This document shows, piece by piece, positions 1 to 9,443 of a stretch of DNA of 64,000 nt; position 1 is the stretch's first letter, and every line of letters begins with the position of its first letter. Below the pieces are notes generated by a model. It was not told the DNA's origin. It did not search any database and saw nothing but the letters and a program-made list of their open reading frames with translations. A program made the translations under genes and the position numbers. Source of the DNA: Sphingobacteriales bacterium 39-19 (GTDB lineage: Bacteria > Bacteroidota > Bacteroidia > Chitinophagales > Chitinophagaceae); NCBI GenBank assembly GCA_001898465.1, contig MKTX01000005.1, positions 1 to 64,000 on the forward strand, in the 5' to 3' direction.

Positions 1-29
1 CCGTTTTATTTTTTGATCCATTTTGTAAT

Positions 30-57
30 TTCCTTTTTTGCTTGCCCAAAAAAGGAA
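30..57. repeat. Perfect 11-bp inverted repeat
   Basis: Arms ttccttttttg (30-40) and caaaaaaggaa (47-57) are exact complements around a 6-nt loop. I recall similar TTTTTTG-GCAAGC-CAAAAAA hairpins as dispersed elements downstream of genes in Bacteroidota, but that was not checked. The rest of 1-293 holds this hairpin, the next one, and no gene that I can support. Confidence 0.55.
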
Positions 58-69
58 CAAAAAAAGGCC

Positions 70-99
70 CCCGAAACCGATATACAGCCCGGTTTCGGG
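70..99 (-). terminator. Candidate minus-strand terminator hairpin
   Basis: A perfect 10-bp stem (cccgaaaccg / cggtttcggg, loop 80-89) is followed on the minus strand by GGCC and a run of seven T. It lies about 195 nt past the stop of the esterase gene, so it could end the dapA-esterase transcript. The distance is long, and the hairpin may instead belong to a dispersed repeat together with the inverted repeat at 30-57. Confidence 0.5.
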
Positions 100-293
100 A
101 AACAGCTTTAATCATCTTTTGTTCCCTGGTAGCATGGGCGTTTGTAATGCTACTTAACATGGTATTGTTTACGGTAAGGTTTTATTGGGGGGAGTTGGGT
201 ATATAAATGATTATAGCTTTTAGTAGCAATAGGGAACACTTGCCAGTTGGCGCTCTTAAACCGGTAAACGAAATTTTAAACTGCTATTATCTA

Positions 294-1451
294 TTAATCA
301 ATGGGGTAATTTGTCCAGTCTGCCATGATCCAACGGATAAATTCAGGAAACCATTTTTGCCAGGCTTCTTCATTGTGCCGGCCTTCTGCATCAATAACCG
401 TATAAATTAAGCCGGATGAACGGGTGGCTAATTTTTCGGCAATCGTTTGGAGATCTTGTATATTTTCTTCGCCTTCCCGGCCACCCATGTAAAAAAATAA
501 TTTTCCATTTATTTTATTCGCCTGCGTAATGGTGAGGCTATCCATTTGCGGGGCAATCCAAAAAGAAGGGGAAAAAACACCTGCTTTGCCAAACACCTGC
601 GGATACATGATGAATGCATAATAAGATATAAGGCCACCCATTGAACTTCCGGCAATCATATTGTGCTTACTATCTGGTATTGTGCGGTAATGTGCATCTA
701 TGTATGGTTTCAGGGTATTCACCAAAAAATCCACATATTCTTTTCCTTCTCCTTTACCAAAACGGTCATTGTTAAATGGGTTATATTCAGTAAGCCTGCG
801 GGGGCCATTATCTATCGCTACTACAATAGTGGAAATATTTTTTTGTGCTGCTAATGAATCCAGGCTTTCATCTACCCCCCACTCGCCAAATCCGGAAGTA
901 TAGGCATCAAAAACATTTTGACCGTCCTGCATATATAAAACGGGATACCGGTTCTTATTTGTTGTATATCCCGGTGGCAAATAAACCCAAATTCTGCGTG
1001 TGGTATGTAACTGTGGTATTGAAAATGCAGTATCCATTACCATTACATGGTTACTGGCTGTATGCTTCTTTACCCGGGGCGTAAAATGATCCTTCCAGGC
1101 ATCAATTGTGAATTGAAAAGCTGTATCTGTTTGTACCCTGATCTCGTTATTGGGTATATCTGCACCCTCTTTATTACATTGTACTTTTTGCCAGCTGCCT
1201 CTTGTAAATTTAAATTCGTAGTTACCGCCAGGTAATTCTATACGGAGTACCCATGCCTGTTTTAAAGAATCAAAATGCAATGCGGTAGCGGCAGGATCCC
1301 AGCCATTAAAATTGCCGGCAGCATATATTTTTTCATGTTGCGCAAATTCACCGTTATCTTTTACGGTAATATGTACAATGTGTTTTGACTGGCTGTAAGC
1401 AGCAGCCAGGAAAACCCAGGAAACCAGGAAACTTACAAATAATTTTTGCAT
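294..1451 (-). CDS. Secreted alpha/beta-hydrolase esterase with N-terminal E-set domain
   Basis: A putative esterase of the Fes/esterase-D-like family (PF00756 type), probably hydrolysing an ester outside the cytoplasm. Residues 1-20 are a signal peptide ending AAAYSQ. Residues ~25-120 resemble a CBM48/glycogen-binding E-set fold (YAAGNFNGWDP, GGNYEFKF). The catalytic domain spans ~140-380, with GSSMGG giving nucleophile Ser270, and a late EGRHNEEAW likely carrying the catalytic His. The start lies 4 nt after the dapA stop, so the two genes are probably co-transcribed, although no functional link to lysine synthesis is evident. The substrate is unknown; related proteins act on siderophore esters or feruloyl/acetyl esters. 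Confidence 0.8.
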   Translation of the reverse strand: MQKLFVSFLVSWVFLAAAYSQSKHIVHITVKDNGEFAQHEKIYAAGNFNGWDPAATALHFDSLKQAWVLRIELPGGNYEFKFTRGSWQKVQCNKEGADIPNNEIRVQTDTAFQFTIDAWKDHFTPRVKKHTASNHVMVMDTAFSIPQLHTTRRIWVYLPPGYTTNKNRYPVLYMQDGQNVFDAYTSGFGEWGVDESLDSLAAQKNISTIVVAIDNGPRRLTEYNPFNNDRFGKGEGKEYVDFLVNTLKPYIDAHYRTIPDSKHNMIAGSSMGGLISYYAFIMYPQVFGKAGVFSPSFWIAPQMDSLTITQANKINGKLFFYMGGREGEENIQDLQTIAEKLATRSSGLIYTVIDAEGRHNEEAWQKWFPEFIRWIMADWTNYPID

Positions 1452-1455
1452 TGCC

Positions 1456-2343
1456 TTATACTAATTTTGAGCAATAACTCTTTACCTGTTGATGAAGTTC
1501 GCCGCTTAACGGTACTGCCGGTAACCTCAGTACATTTTTTATTAAGTCCATCTCTGCCAGGAATGCTTTTACACCGGCCGGGTTATTTTCTGCAAACATG
1601 AGGTTATAGGCCGGCATCAGTTCATCATTTATTTTTTTGGCTTCTTTAAAATCCTGCTGCAAACATAATGTTACCATTTTGCTAAATTCACCTGGAAAAG
1701 GATTGGCTGCAACACTTATTACCCCATCCATTCCGCAGGCCAGTTGCGGCAAGGCCAATGCATCATCGCCACTAACTACCAAAAAACCGGCTGGCCTGTC
1801 TTTTAATATCTCCATACACTGTTGCATATTTCCACTGGCTTCTTTAATGCCAATAATATTTTCTACCTCGGTAGCCAGGCGTAAACTGGTATGCGCTTCC
1901 ATATTTTTACCGGTACGGCCGGGTACATTATATAAAATAATGGGCTTGGGAGACTTTTCTGCCAAATACCGGTAATGCTGAAAAATGCCTTCCTGCGAAG
2001 GTTTATTATAATAAGGGCTGGCGCTTAATACGGCTGTTGCTTTTGCTAAGGGCAGCGTTTGTAAATCGGTTGCTACCTGGTGCGTATCATTGCCGCCAAT
2101 ACCCACCACTACGGGGATGCGGCCATTCACATGGCTATACGTTGCTTCAATTATATTTATCTTTTCTTCTTTTGAAAGTACCGGTGTTTCACCCGTGGTG
2201 CCCAATGTTACTACATAATCTACCCCATGATCAATAATATGATCCAGCACTTTACCCAAGGCTTCATAATCTACCTTTTCGTCGGCAGTAAATGGGGTAA
2301 TGATGGCTACCCCGGTTCCTCTTAATTGTTCTTGTATTGACAT
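1456..2343 (-). CDS. dapA: 4-hydroxy-tetrahydrodipicolinate synthase
   Basis: Condenses pyruvate with aspartate semialdehyde in the first committed step of diaminopimelate/lysine synthesis in the cytoplasm. The 295-residue length fits the family. The hallmark TLGTTGE (Thr49/Thr50), YNVPGRTG (Tyr138) and IKEASG with Schiff-base Lys167 are all present. The ORF track begins 21 codons earlier (MYSCSW...), but that extension is unlike DapA, and the ATG at 2343 (MSIQEQLRGTG) gives a normal N-terminus. The esterase gene follows after 4 nt. A dapD gene at 38.3-39.1 kb suggests the succinylase branch of the pathway in this genome. Confidence 0.95.
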   Translation of the reverse strand: MSIQEQLRGTGVAIITPFTADEKVDYEALGKVLDHIIDHGVDYVVTLGTTGETPVLSKEEKINIIEATYSHVNGRIPVVVGIGGNDTHQVATDLQTLPLAKATAVLSASPYYNKPSQEGIFQHYRYLAEKSPKPIILYNVPGRTGKNMEAHTSLRLATEVENIIGIKEASGNMQQCMEILKDRPAGFLVVSGDDALALPQLACGMDGVISVAANPFPGEFSKMVTLCLQQDFKEAKKINDELMPAYNLMFAENNPAGVKAFLAEMDLIKNVLRLPAVPLSGELHQQVKSYCSKLV

Positions 2344-2439
2344 AAAGCTATTTTTACAAAGGTAAATATTTACCCGTATGCAAGGCGACCATGAACAGGA
2401 ATACAAATAAATGCAATGGCTTTCAGGGCAATGGCATTC

Positions 2440-4077
2440 CTAATTTTTTAGCATCTTACCCGTTTCGCCATTGGCAAACTTAATGAAATAAATACCCGGC
2501 AAAAGTGTGTTGAAATAAACGGTTTGCTTTTTTGTTTTTAAATGAATCTTCATTACTTCTTTTCCTGTAAGGGAGCAAACCCGGGCATCGGTTTCCTGTA
2601 AAGCAGCACCAGATTCAATAACCGCTTTATCTGTAACCGGGTTAGGATATATCATTACCGGGCTTGTTTCTCCTTTTAAAAATAACCGAACCCACTCACT
2701 GTAATATAATTTCCCGCTATTATCTGTTTGTGCCAGGCGATACAGGTTGTTGCCCGGTTTTAATTGCAGGTCGTGGTATTGATACAGGGCGCCATTGGCA
2801 GCTTGCTTTGAGGGTACCCATGCAATATTCGTCCAGCTTGCCCCGCCATCGTTTGAACGCAGTAATGTGTAGCCAGAATTATCTTGTTCAAAACTTGTTT
2901 TCCAGTATAAATAAGCAGATTTATTTTTTATTTCACCCGTAAAATAGGTATACCGAACTGGGGTTATATCTTCACCCGTGCCTTGTATGGCAAAATTAAA
3001 AACATAGTTTAAGTTACCGGGTATATTTATTTGAGCCAGGCGTTCCCCCGGGCCGGTACTATTAAATTGTATGGTAAATGAAGTGCTTTGGCCCGGCGAC
3101 AGGTTTACAATGGCAGGGTTAGAAGCAATTGAAAAATCAGAAGCATGAGGTCCTGTTATATAAAGGGGATCGAGCAATAAATTGGCGCTGCCTGTATTGG
3201 TAATTAAATAACTCCTGAAAACACCGGGCGCTGTATAATCACCAAAATAAGTGCCATTGGCAGAAGAAGGCATATTTTCTCCATTACTGATGCAAACCGA
3301 AACCCATTTTACTACCATATTAGGATAATTGCCGGCGCAGGTATTGCTTAATACCGGGCTATTTGCCACCCAATTAGATTCGTTACCTGATAATGCAAAA
3401 TTATATAAAGTGCCGGTAAACTCATCACATGCATGGGTACGGCCCAGTAAACTGGTTTCAGTACTATTACTCCCATTTGCAATGCCCTGGTTAAAATTAT
3501 AATAAGCAACCAGTCCGGGTTCATCGCCGGTAAGCTCGCAGTTCATATCGGCCATTATTTCTGCTGCGGTTCTCTCGGTATTCCAAAAACGTACTTCATC
3601 CATCAATCCTTTAAAGAAATTGGTTCCCTGGAAGCGGCTAAGCTCCATACTTGATTCCGTTTCGGGCAATACACCACTGGCTGAAGATACCAGGATCCCG
3701 TTTTTATATAATTTCATATTGCCGGTAGCCGCATTAAAACTTACGGCTACGTGTACCCAGTTTAAAACAGGGGTGGGTATGGGATCCCTGAGTTCTAAAA
3801 AGCCGCCGGATATATGGCCGGCTGATAATTGATTGCCATAAAAAAACAAAGCGGTATTTGTTCCCGTAAATATTTGCGGGTATCCAAAACTTAATTCCAG
3901 CGGATATATCCACGCTTCTTTAGTATAAGAACCTTGTAAGGGAAGCGGTAATGATACATAACTCCCCAGCCCATCGAAACTTAATGATTTGCCACTTTGG
4001 GCAAATGCGGGGGAATACCCCCAAATAAAAATGAACCCCAGCGCCCATTTAATAAAAAGCCTGTTTTTTTTACTCAT
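2440..4077 (-). CDS. Secreted LamG-domain protein with T9SS type-A sorting domain
   Basis: Residues 1-26 are a signal peptide (ending AFAQS). Residues ~30-200 form a LamG/concanavalin-like jelly roll (FDGLGSYVSLP, EAWIYP, GLMDEVRFWN). Then come an Ig-like/choice-of-anchor segment (~255-370, LLLDPLYITGPHASDF) and a fibronectin-like segment (~375-465). The last ~75 residues are a Por-type C-terminal domain (VMIYPNPVTDKAVI, LPGIYFIKF). The protein is therefore predicted to be exported by Sec and then by the T9SS to the cell surface or medium. No enzymatic motif is visible, so carbohydrate binding or adhesion is the reasonable guess. Confidence 0.8.
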   Translation of the reverse strand: MSKKNRLFIKWALGFIFIWGYSPAFAQSGKSLSFDGLGSYVSLPLPLQGSYTKEAWIYPLELSFGYPQIFTGTNTALFFYGNQLSAGHISGGFLELRDPIPTPVLNWVHVAVSFNAATGNMKLYKNGILVSSASGVLPETESSMELSRFQGTNFFKGLMDEVRFWNTERTAAEIMADMNCELTGDEPGLVAYYNFNQGIANGSNSTETSLLGRTHACDEFTGTLYNFALSGNESNWVANSPVLSNTCAGNYPNMVVKWVSVCISNGENMPSSANGTYFGDYTAPGVFRSYLITNTGSANLLLDPLYITGPHASDFSIASNPAIVNLSPGQSTSFTIQFNSTGPGERLAQINIPGNLNYVFNFAIQGTGEDITPVRYTYFTGEIKNKSAYLYWKTSFEQDNSGYTLLRSNDGGASWTNIAWVPSKQAANGALYQYHDLQLKPGNNLYRLAQTDNSGKLYYSEWVRLFLKGETSPVMIYPNPVTDKAVIESGAALQETDARVCSLTGKEVMKIHLKTKKQTVYFNTLLPGIYFIKFANGETGKMLKN

Positions 4078-4258
4078 ACTTTGTGTAGAATATTGATTCC
4101 TTTTATACCCTGCTAAATTATAAAAGCAAAAATCAATCCTGTTTTTATGAAGGTATAATAAGCGTAACGTGTTATCTTAGCCTTATATACTTAAACTTAC
4201 TGCAAATATTATTATTCTTTTTGAAAGAATAAGTATTTGATTATGCACATAAAGAGAA

Positions 4259-5392
4259 ATGTCAACAAAACCCAAAATATATTTTCCGCACCTGGACGGA
4301 TTGCGTTTTTTCTGTTTTTTATTAGTTTTTTTCTTTCACAGTTTTTATTCAGAACAGCCCCATATTTATAATTCATTCCTGTTTCGATTTTTAAAAGAAA
4401 GGCTGTTTCATAATGGGAACCTGGGGGTAAATGCGTTTTTTGTATTGAGTGGTTTTTTAATTACGTACCTGCTTATAAAAGAAAAAGAATGGAAGGGCAA
4501 AATTGATATCCCCAATTTCTGGATCCGGCGCATCTTACGTATTTGGCCCTTATATATCGTATGCGTATTGTTTGGCTTTTTTATTTTTCCATTAGCCAAA
4601 TCAATGGCCGGGGGTACCTCTACCGAAACCGCCAATCTTTTTTATTACCTGGGCTTTGCCAGCAATTTTGATTATATACAAAAAGGGATGCCCGATTCAC
4701 CGGGGCTGGGGGTATTATGGAGCATTGCCATTGAAGAGCAATTTTATTTAGTGTGGCCCGTGGTACTTTCTCTCTTTCCCATAAAAAAACTATGGATCCC
4801 ATTTTCGGTAATTATACTGGGGAGTTGGGTATTCAGGGCAACCCATGATATACCCATTGTACATGAGATGCATACCTTAAGTTGTATTGGCGATATGGCC
4901 ATTGGCGCTACCGGCGCCTGGTTACTTAGTATTTTACCTACTTTTGTAAGATGGGTGCAGCATCTCTCCCGCTTTTCAATTATATTGATTTATGCCTCTG
5001 CGGCCTTTATTTTATTGTTCCGGCAAGAGCTGATGATCACCCATTATTATACCCGCATTTTTGAACGCTCGGTTACTGCCCTGGTATTTTTATTTATTAT
5101 TTTAGAGCAATGCTATGCCGAAAAATCTTTTTTTAAGATGGCCAATGCAAAGGCTCTATCTGCACTGGGGATCATAACGTACGGGTTATATTGTATTCAT
5201 TTCATCATCATTTCTGCCGTTACAGGCCTGGCTAATAAACTGGGGCTAAACCAGCATTTGTGGCAGGTGGTTCTTTTACAGCCGGCCATAGCGCTCAGCC
5301 TGTCAATCATCATAGCTAAATTAAGTTACCAGTATTTTGAAACGTATTTTTTACAACTTAAGAATAAGTTTGCCTACATCACAAAAGCCTGA
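4259..5392 (+). CDS. Acyltransferase family 3 membrane protein (OafA-like)
   Basis: An integral membrane O-acyltransferase of the acyltransferase-3 family, which transfers acetyl or other acyl groups to surface polysaccharides or lipids. The N-terminus PHLDGLRFFCFLLVFFFHSF is the family signature with the conserved HLDGLR and His. About ten hydrophobic segments follow, with FFVLSGFLITYLL and WSIAIEEQFYLVWP as further family motifs. At 377 residues it has no SGNH extension. It is transcribed divergently from the LamG gene and ends 6 nt before the stop of the convergent SGNH-hydrolase gene. The target molecule cannot be read from the sequence. Confidence 0.85.
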   Translation: MSTKPKIYFPHLDGLRFFCFLLVFFFHSFYSEQPHIYNSFLFRFLKERLFHNGNLGVNAFFVLSGFLITYLLIKEKEWKGKIDIPNFWIRRILRIWPLYIVCVLFGFFIFPLAKSMAGGTSTETANLFYYLGFASNFDYIQKGMPDSPGLGVLWSIAIEEQFYLVWPVVLSLFPIKKLWIPFSVIILGSWVFRATHDIPIVHEMHTLSCIGDMAIGATGAWLLSILPTFVRWVQHLSRFSIILIYASAAFILLFRQELMITHYYTRIFERSVTALVFLFIILEQCYAEKSFFKMANAKALSALGIITYGLYCIHFIIISAVTGLANKLGLNQHLWQVVLLQPAIALSLSIIIAKLSYQYFETYFLQLKNKFAYITKA

Positions 5393-5398
5393 CAGGTA

Positions 5399-6613
5399 TT
5401 ACTGCTTTACCACTTTTATTGTTTTGGATTCACTGCCTTTGTGAATGCGGATATAGTACACATTTTTAGCATAGCCTGATAAGTTGATATAATGGGATAC
5501 GGCTTTGCTGCGCTGAAATTCTTTTTGCTGCAATACTTTTCCCGATGCATCATATACCAGCACAGCTACATTTTCTTCTGCCGGATTATTGATTGTTACC
5601 GTAGTGCCTGTACCGGTGATAACGGGATAGGCATTTGCCTGGAAGCTGCCAGCCCCTTTTAAAACTTTTACTACAGGAGAATATTTTAATGAACCGGATG
5701 GATCTACTGCCATTACCCGGTAATAGTTAATGCCGGGTGCAGGATGAGGATCTGCTGTAACCGCATATTTGAGCCTGTAATTATTTTGTGCGGGCACATC
5801 TGTTGCTATGGTTTTAAATGTTATCCCATCGGTACTTGATTGCACTACAAAACTTTCAGAAGAACAATACACTGACCATTGCAACAGGATATGATCATTC
5901 TTATAAATAGCAGATACATCCTGGAAGCTGCAAGCCAAAGCCCCGGTGAGAATACTTTTTAAGATCACCCTGTTTTTTAATTGTAAATGCCCGGCTTCGT
6001 TCAGGTGAATTAAATCACCATTGGCAGCATATTCGGGTTTACGTAATAAAGAGGGCTCTTCAGTAACATCAGTCCAAAAGTCAATAGCATTAGCACCAAA
6101 AGTAGATTCAATTAAAAATTTGAGGTCTTTTAATTTTTGCCTGTCAGTAGCATTAAAATCATCCCTCGGTTGGGTAGTGCTGATAAAGCAGGCGATGCCA
6201 CTAGCCAATGCAGAATCCCGGATGGTTGTAAATGTTGCCATGATCTCGGGATAAGATAGCCAGCCAAAATTATTGGATGGAAAATTTAAAATAATAACAT
6301 CGGGCTTGGGTACCAGGTTTACGGCCCGGGTAATATTATGATCTACATCCGGTTGATTTCTTCCGGGAGGCGGCGTATAACTCGATGGCATGGCGGAATA
6401 GGTATCGGTACCGGGTACGGCTAAATTAAAGAGCGTATCAATTAGCCCCAGGTCTTTATAATATTTTTTCACCCGGTTTGGCCAGCTGCTGTCCGCTATC
6501 ACACTGCTACCTGCTGCAGTGGATGATCCCAATACACAAATCCTTTTTTGTGCAAGGGTATTATCTAAAAAAAAGAATAATAAAAGAGTTGCAAGAAGTA
6601 TATTTTTTTTCAT
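5399..6613 (-). CDS. Secreted SGNH/GDSL hydrolase with T9SS type-A sorting domain
   Basis: A signal peptide (1-21, ending TLAQ) precedes an SGNH-hydrolase domain at ~23-220. The GDS-like block is LGSSTAAGSS (nucleophile probably Ser31), and the DxxH block is GDLIHLNEAGH (Asp200, His203). Residues ~235-320 form a fibronectin-type segment (ILLQWSVYCSSESFVVQSS), and ~328-404 is a Por C-terminal sorting domain (VLVYDASGKVLQQKEF). It is a likely extracellular esterase or acetylesterase. It converges on the acyltransferase gene, an acylation/deacylation juxtaposition that may be coincidental. Confidence 0.82.
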   Translation of the reverse strand: MKKNILLATLLLFFFLDNTLAQKRICVLGSSTAAGSSVIADSSWPNRVKKYYKDLGLIDTLFNLAVPGTDTYSAMPSSYTPPPGRNQPDVDHNITRAVNLVPKPDVIILNFPSNNFGWLSYPEIMATFTTIRDSALASGIACFISTTQPRDDFNATDRQKLKDLKFLIESTFGANAIDFWTDVTEEPSLLRKPEYAANGDLIHLNEAGHLQLKNRVILKSILTGALACSFQDVSAIYKNDHILLQWSVYCSSESFVVQSSTDGITFKTIATDVPAQNNYRLKYAVTADPHPAPGINYYRVMAVDPSGSLKYSPVVKVLKGAGSFQANAYPVITGTGTTVTINNPAEENVAVLVYDASGKVLQQKEFQRSKAVSHYINLSGYAKNVYYIRIHKGSESKTIKVVKQ

Positions 6614-6780
6614 GGAGTGTAATTAGTTTTAAGAAAGATTGATGCACCCTGTGCCTTCTGCAATAGATTGTATATATAAAATTACACAATTACATACATA
6701 AAAAATATACGCAAAATGGCCTACCCGCTATTTGCCATTTAATGCGTATTTTTATCTTCCAAAACAGAAGCTAAATCATT

Positions 6781-7443
6781 ATGCCCCAAGCCCTAACTAA
6801 TGCTGCACTCATTTCTTTCCTAAAGGAAAATTATGCTTCTGCCGGTTTTATAGAAGGGCTTAAGATAAAATACCGTTCTCTTATATGCCCGTTTATAAAC
6901 CTGTTGCAGCACATAAAGCCGGGTGATAAAGTGGGTGATGTAGGTTGTGGTTCGGGGCAATTTTTATTATTGGCTACCGAATTTGCCCAACCCCAATCGG
7001 TATATGGAATTGAAATTTCTGAAAGGCTGGTTGGCAATGCCCGGGCTCTTTTTAAAAAAAGGGCAAACAGTGATTTTGGATTTTCAGTGTATGATGGCAT
7101 TCATTTTCCTGAAAATTTACGGGAAATGGATATTCTTTTTTTGATTGATGTATTGCACCATGTAGGAAATAAAAACAGGGAGCTGTTTATTAAAAACCTG
7201 GCAGGTGCTATGAAACCCGGCGCCCGGCTGGTGCTTAAAGATATTGATAAGGCAAGCCCTTTTGTATATTTTAATAAACTGCACGATATGATTTTTGCCG
7301 GTGAAATAGGAAATGAGATATCATTGGCCAAAGCTGTTTCGCTGCTTCAAAAAAACGGGCTTCGTATTGTTGAACAAAGAAAACAAAGAATGTATGTTTA
7401 TCCGCACTACAGCATTGTCGCAGAAAAAGAGGCAAATGAATAA
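6781..7443 (+). CDS. Class I SAM-dependent methyltransferase
   Basis: A 220-residue Rossmann methyltransferase. Motif I is VGDVGCGSGQFLLLA (~51-65), the acidic loop after beta-2 is YGIEIS, and motif IV is LFLIDVLHHVGN. This arrangement is typical of small-molecule or lipid methyltransferases. It is the first gene of a tight four-gene run: its 3' end overlaps the next gene by 8 nt, and a UbiA prenyltransferase and HAD phosphatase follow. Context suggests a membrane-lipid or polyprenyl-linked substrate; that is inference, since the sequence alone fixes only the cofactor fold. Confidence 0.85.
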   Translation: MPQALTNAALISFLKENYASAGFIEGLKIKYRSLICPFINLLQHIKPGDKVGDVGCGSGQFLLLATEFAQPQSVYGIEISERLVGNARALFKKRANSDFGFSVYDGIHFPENLREMDILFLIDVLHHVGNKNRELFIKNLAGAMKPGARLVLKDIDKASPFVYFNKLHDMIFAGEIGNEISLAKAVSLLQKNGLRIVEQRKQRMYVYPHYSIVAEKEANE

Positions 7444-8551
7444 ATGGTTTATCCTTATTTGTTTTGCCCTCTTATCAGTATATCCCATCTATAGTAATTT
7501 TTATTATAGCAATGGGCTGCTTACGTATGAGCGGCACCGGGCTGTAATTGAAAAAAGATCTGAATTCTATAACCCCTGGCAATACCGGGTGCTTTGTCCG
7601 TACCTGGTAGAAGCAGGCCTTTGGGTTTATAACCATACCCTTGATAAAGTGTTTCCCATTGAACAAAAATTTAATTTTAATATAGAAAGTACTTCCGGCA
7701 CCAGTGCCGAGACGGATACCTTTGTACAACTGATGCAAACACCGGGGGCAGTAAAATACATGCTGATCTTTATCCTATTCCGGTGGCTGGAACACATGCT
7801 GATCTTTTACTTAACCTGGAAGCTTTTACAATATTTTATCCAGAGTGATTGGCTGATATTTTTAGGGATCAATTTCCTGGCGCTTAGTTTTGGCAATGCG
7901 GTTAATGCAGCAGACCTTTCTTTTAATACCTATATGGATATTATTTTTTACCTGCTTACAGCCCTTCTTATCTTATATCATAAAAACCCGCTTTGGCTTA
8001 TTCCTATAACGATACTGGCTGCACTAAACCGGGAAACCGGCTTGCTGATACCTGCCTTATATTTTATTTCTAAAACCGATTTTACTGCCCTTGCACAAAA
8101 GCCGTTCCGCTTTAAAAACATGGTATTCCCCGGAATAAAAACATGGGTATTTACGGTTGTGTTATACATCCTGTTCATGGGCATTTTTATTTATTTACGC
8201 TGGTATTTTGGTTACCGGCCGCAACAGGTATGGAAGGTACCCGCAGGATTACCCATGCTTAAATTAAACTTACTAAGTGCAGTAGGTGTAAAAGCCTGGC
8301 TGGAACTGATTGGTACATTTGGCATGTTGCCCTTGCTTATTTTGTATAAATTTAAAAGTTTTCCGCACCTGTTAAAAAAATGGTTTATCTTTTTGGTTCC
8401 CGTGTGGTTTGGGGTGCATTATGTTTCGGTAGTAGCGTATCAAACACGGCTGTTCATGGTACCCATGATACTGATTTTTATACCCATGGTATTGTATTGG
8501 GTAGAAAATGATATCATTCGTAAATCACAAACACAAACAGCAATAAACTGA
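7436..8551 (+). CDS. Polytopic membrane protein, possibly GT-C-like
   Basis: I do not recognise a named family. The ORF track starts at 7313, but the first 41 codons lie inside the methyltransferase gene; the ATG at 7436 (MNKWFILICF) gives 371 residues starting with a membrane segment and an 8-nt overlap with the upstream gene. The chain has a signal-anchor-like start, an exposed loop with NPWQYRVLCPYLVEAG, then about eight to nine membrane segments. AALNRETGLLIPALYF resembles a short motif of bacterial GT-C glycosyltransferases and EpsG-like proteins. Sitting directly before the UbiA gene, it could transfer a sugar from a polyprenyl carrier, but no catalytic Asp pair can be assigned with confidence. 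Confidence 0.6.
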   Translation: MNKWFILICFALLSVYPIYSNFYYSNGLLTYERHRAVIEKRSEFYNPWQYRVLCPYLVEAGLWVYNHTLDKVFPIEQKFNFNIESTSGTSAETDTFVQLMQTPGAVKYMLIFILFRWLEHMLIFYLTWKLLQYFIQSDWLIFLGINFLALSFGNAVNAADLSFNTYMDIIFYLLTALLILYHKNPLWLIPITILAALNRETGLLIPALYFISKTDFTALAQKPFRFKNMVFPGIKTWVFTVVLYILFMGIFIYLRWYFGYRPQQVWKVPAGLPMLKLNLLSAVGVKAWLELIGTFGMLPLLILYKFKSFPHLLKKWFIFLVPVWFGVHYVSVVAYQTRLFMVPMILIFIPMVLYWVENDIIRKSQTQTAIN

Positions 8552-8555
8552 TCAT

Positions 8556-9443
8556 ATGAAAGCCTGGATAAAATTATTAAGACCAAAAGACTGGGCAAAA
8601 AATTTGTTCATATTCATTCCTTTGTTTTTTTCCGGGCAATTCTTTAAAGATGATTATATGTTGCCGTTACTGGCAGGTTTCATTTGCTTTAGCCTGGTAT
8701 CTTCCAGTATTTATATTTTTAACGATTACCGGGATATAGAAGATGATCGTATTCATCCAATAAAAAAAGACAGGCCCTTAGCATCGGGCGCCATACCGGT
8801 AAGCATGGCATTGTTTGTATCTGTTTTATTAATGATCGCCGGCCTTACAGGGGCCTGGTTCATACGGGATAAATTTTTATTTGTACTGGGCTTATACGCT
8901 ATGCTCAACCTGGCCTACAGCCTGGGGTTAAAAAATATTCCCATTTTGGATATTGTGATCATTTCAATTGGGTTTGTATTGCGCATCAAGGCCGGGTCGG
9001 TTATTGCAAGAATAGGGTTAAGTGAGTGGCTTATCATTATGGTGTTTTTGCTGGCGCTGTTTATGGCTTTTGCCAAAAGGCGTGATGATGTAATGCTTGA
9101 AAAAGCATCGGGGAAAATGATGCGTAAATCCGCCAGTGGGTATAACCTTGAATTTATAAATGTGGCCACAGCTGTAATTTGTGCCGTAATGATTGTATCC
9201 TATTTTATGTACACTATGTCGCCCGAAGTAAAACACCGGTTAGGCACTTACCGTATTTATTATACTACTTTATTTGTTATTATGGGCTTACTGCGGTACC
9301 TGCAATTAATATATGTACACCGGGACTCTCAGTCGCCGGTGAAGATTTTATATAAAGACAGGTTTATACAAGCCTGTATCCTATTATGGATATTTTGCTT
9401 TTACGTGATCCTGTACGTAAAGGATTTTAATTTATTTAATTAA
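8556..9443 (+). CDS. UbiA-family prenyltransferase, decaprenyl-phosphate phosphoribosyltransferase-like
   Basis: A 295-residue polytopic enzyme. It opens with LRPKDWAKNLFIFIPLFFSG, the start typical of the DPPR-synthase branch of UbiA. The first metal-binding motif is NDYRDIEDD (Asn56-Asp57, Asp60, Asp64), followed by IHPIKKDRPLASG. The second region has YSLGLKNIPILDIV. Family members move phosphoribose from PRPP to polyprenyl phosphate on the cytoplasmic membrane face. It starts 4 nt after the upstream membrane-protein gene and overlaps the HAD gene by one base (TAATG), so translational coupling is likely. Another prenyl acceptor is possible, but the Lys/Arg-rich N-terminus favours the DPPR subgroup. 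Confidence 0.82.
   Translation: MKAWIKLLRPKDWAKNLFIFIPLFFSGQFFKDDYMLPLLAGFICFSLVSSSIYIFNDYRDIEDDRIHPIKKDRPLASGAIPVSMALFVSVLLMIAGLTGAWFIRDKFLFVLGLYAMLNLAYSLGLKNIPILDIVIISIGFVLRIKAGSVIARIGLSEWLIIMVFLLALFMAFAKRRDDVMLEKASGKMMRKSASGYNLEFINVATAVICAVMIVSYFMYTMSPEVKHRLGTYRIYYTTLFVIMGLLRYLQLIYVHRDSQSPVKILYKDRFIQACILLWIFCFYVILYVKDFNLFN

Noticed and set aside
7313-7435. N-terminal extension of the membrane protein in the ORF track
   Set aside because: The 41 codons lie within the methyltransferase gene, are not hydrophobic, and an ATG at 7436 gives a natural membrane-protein start.
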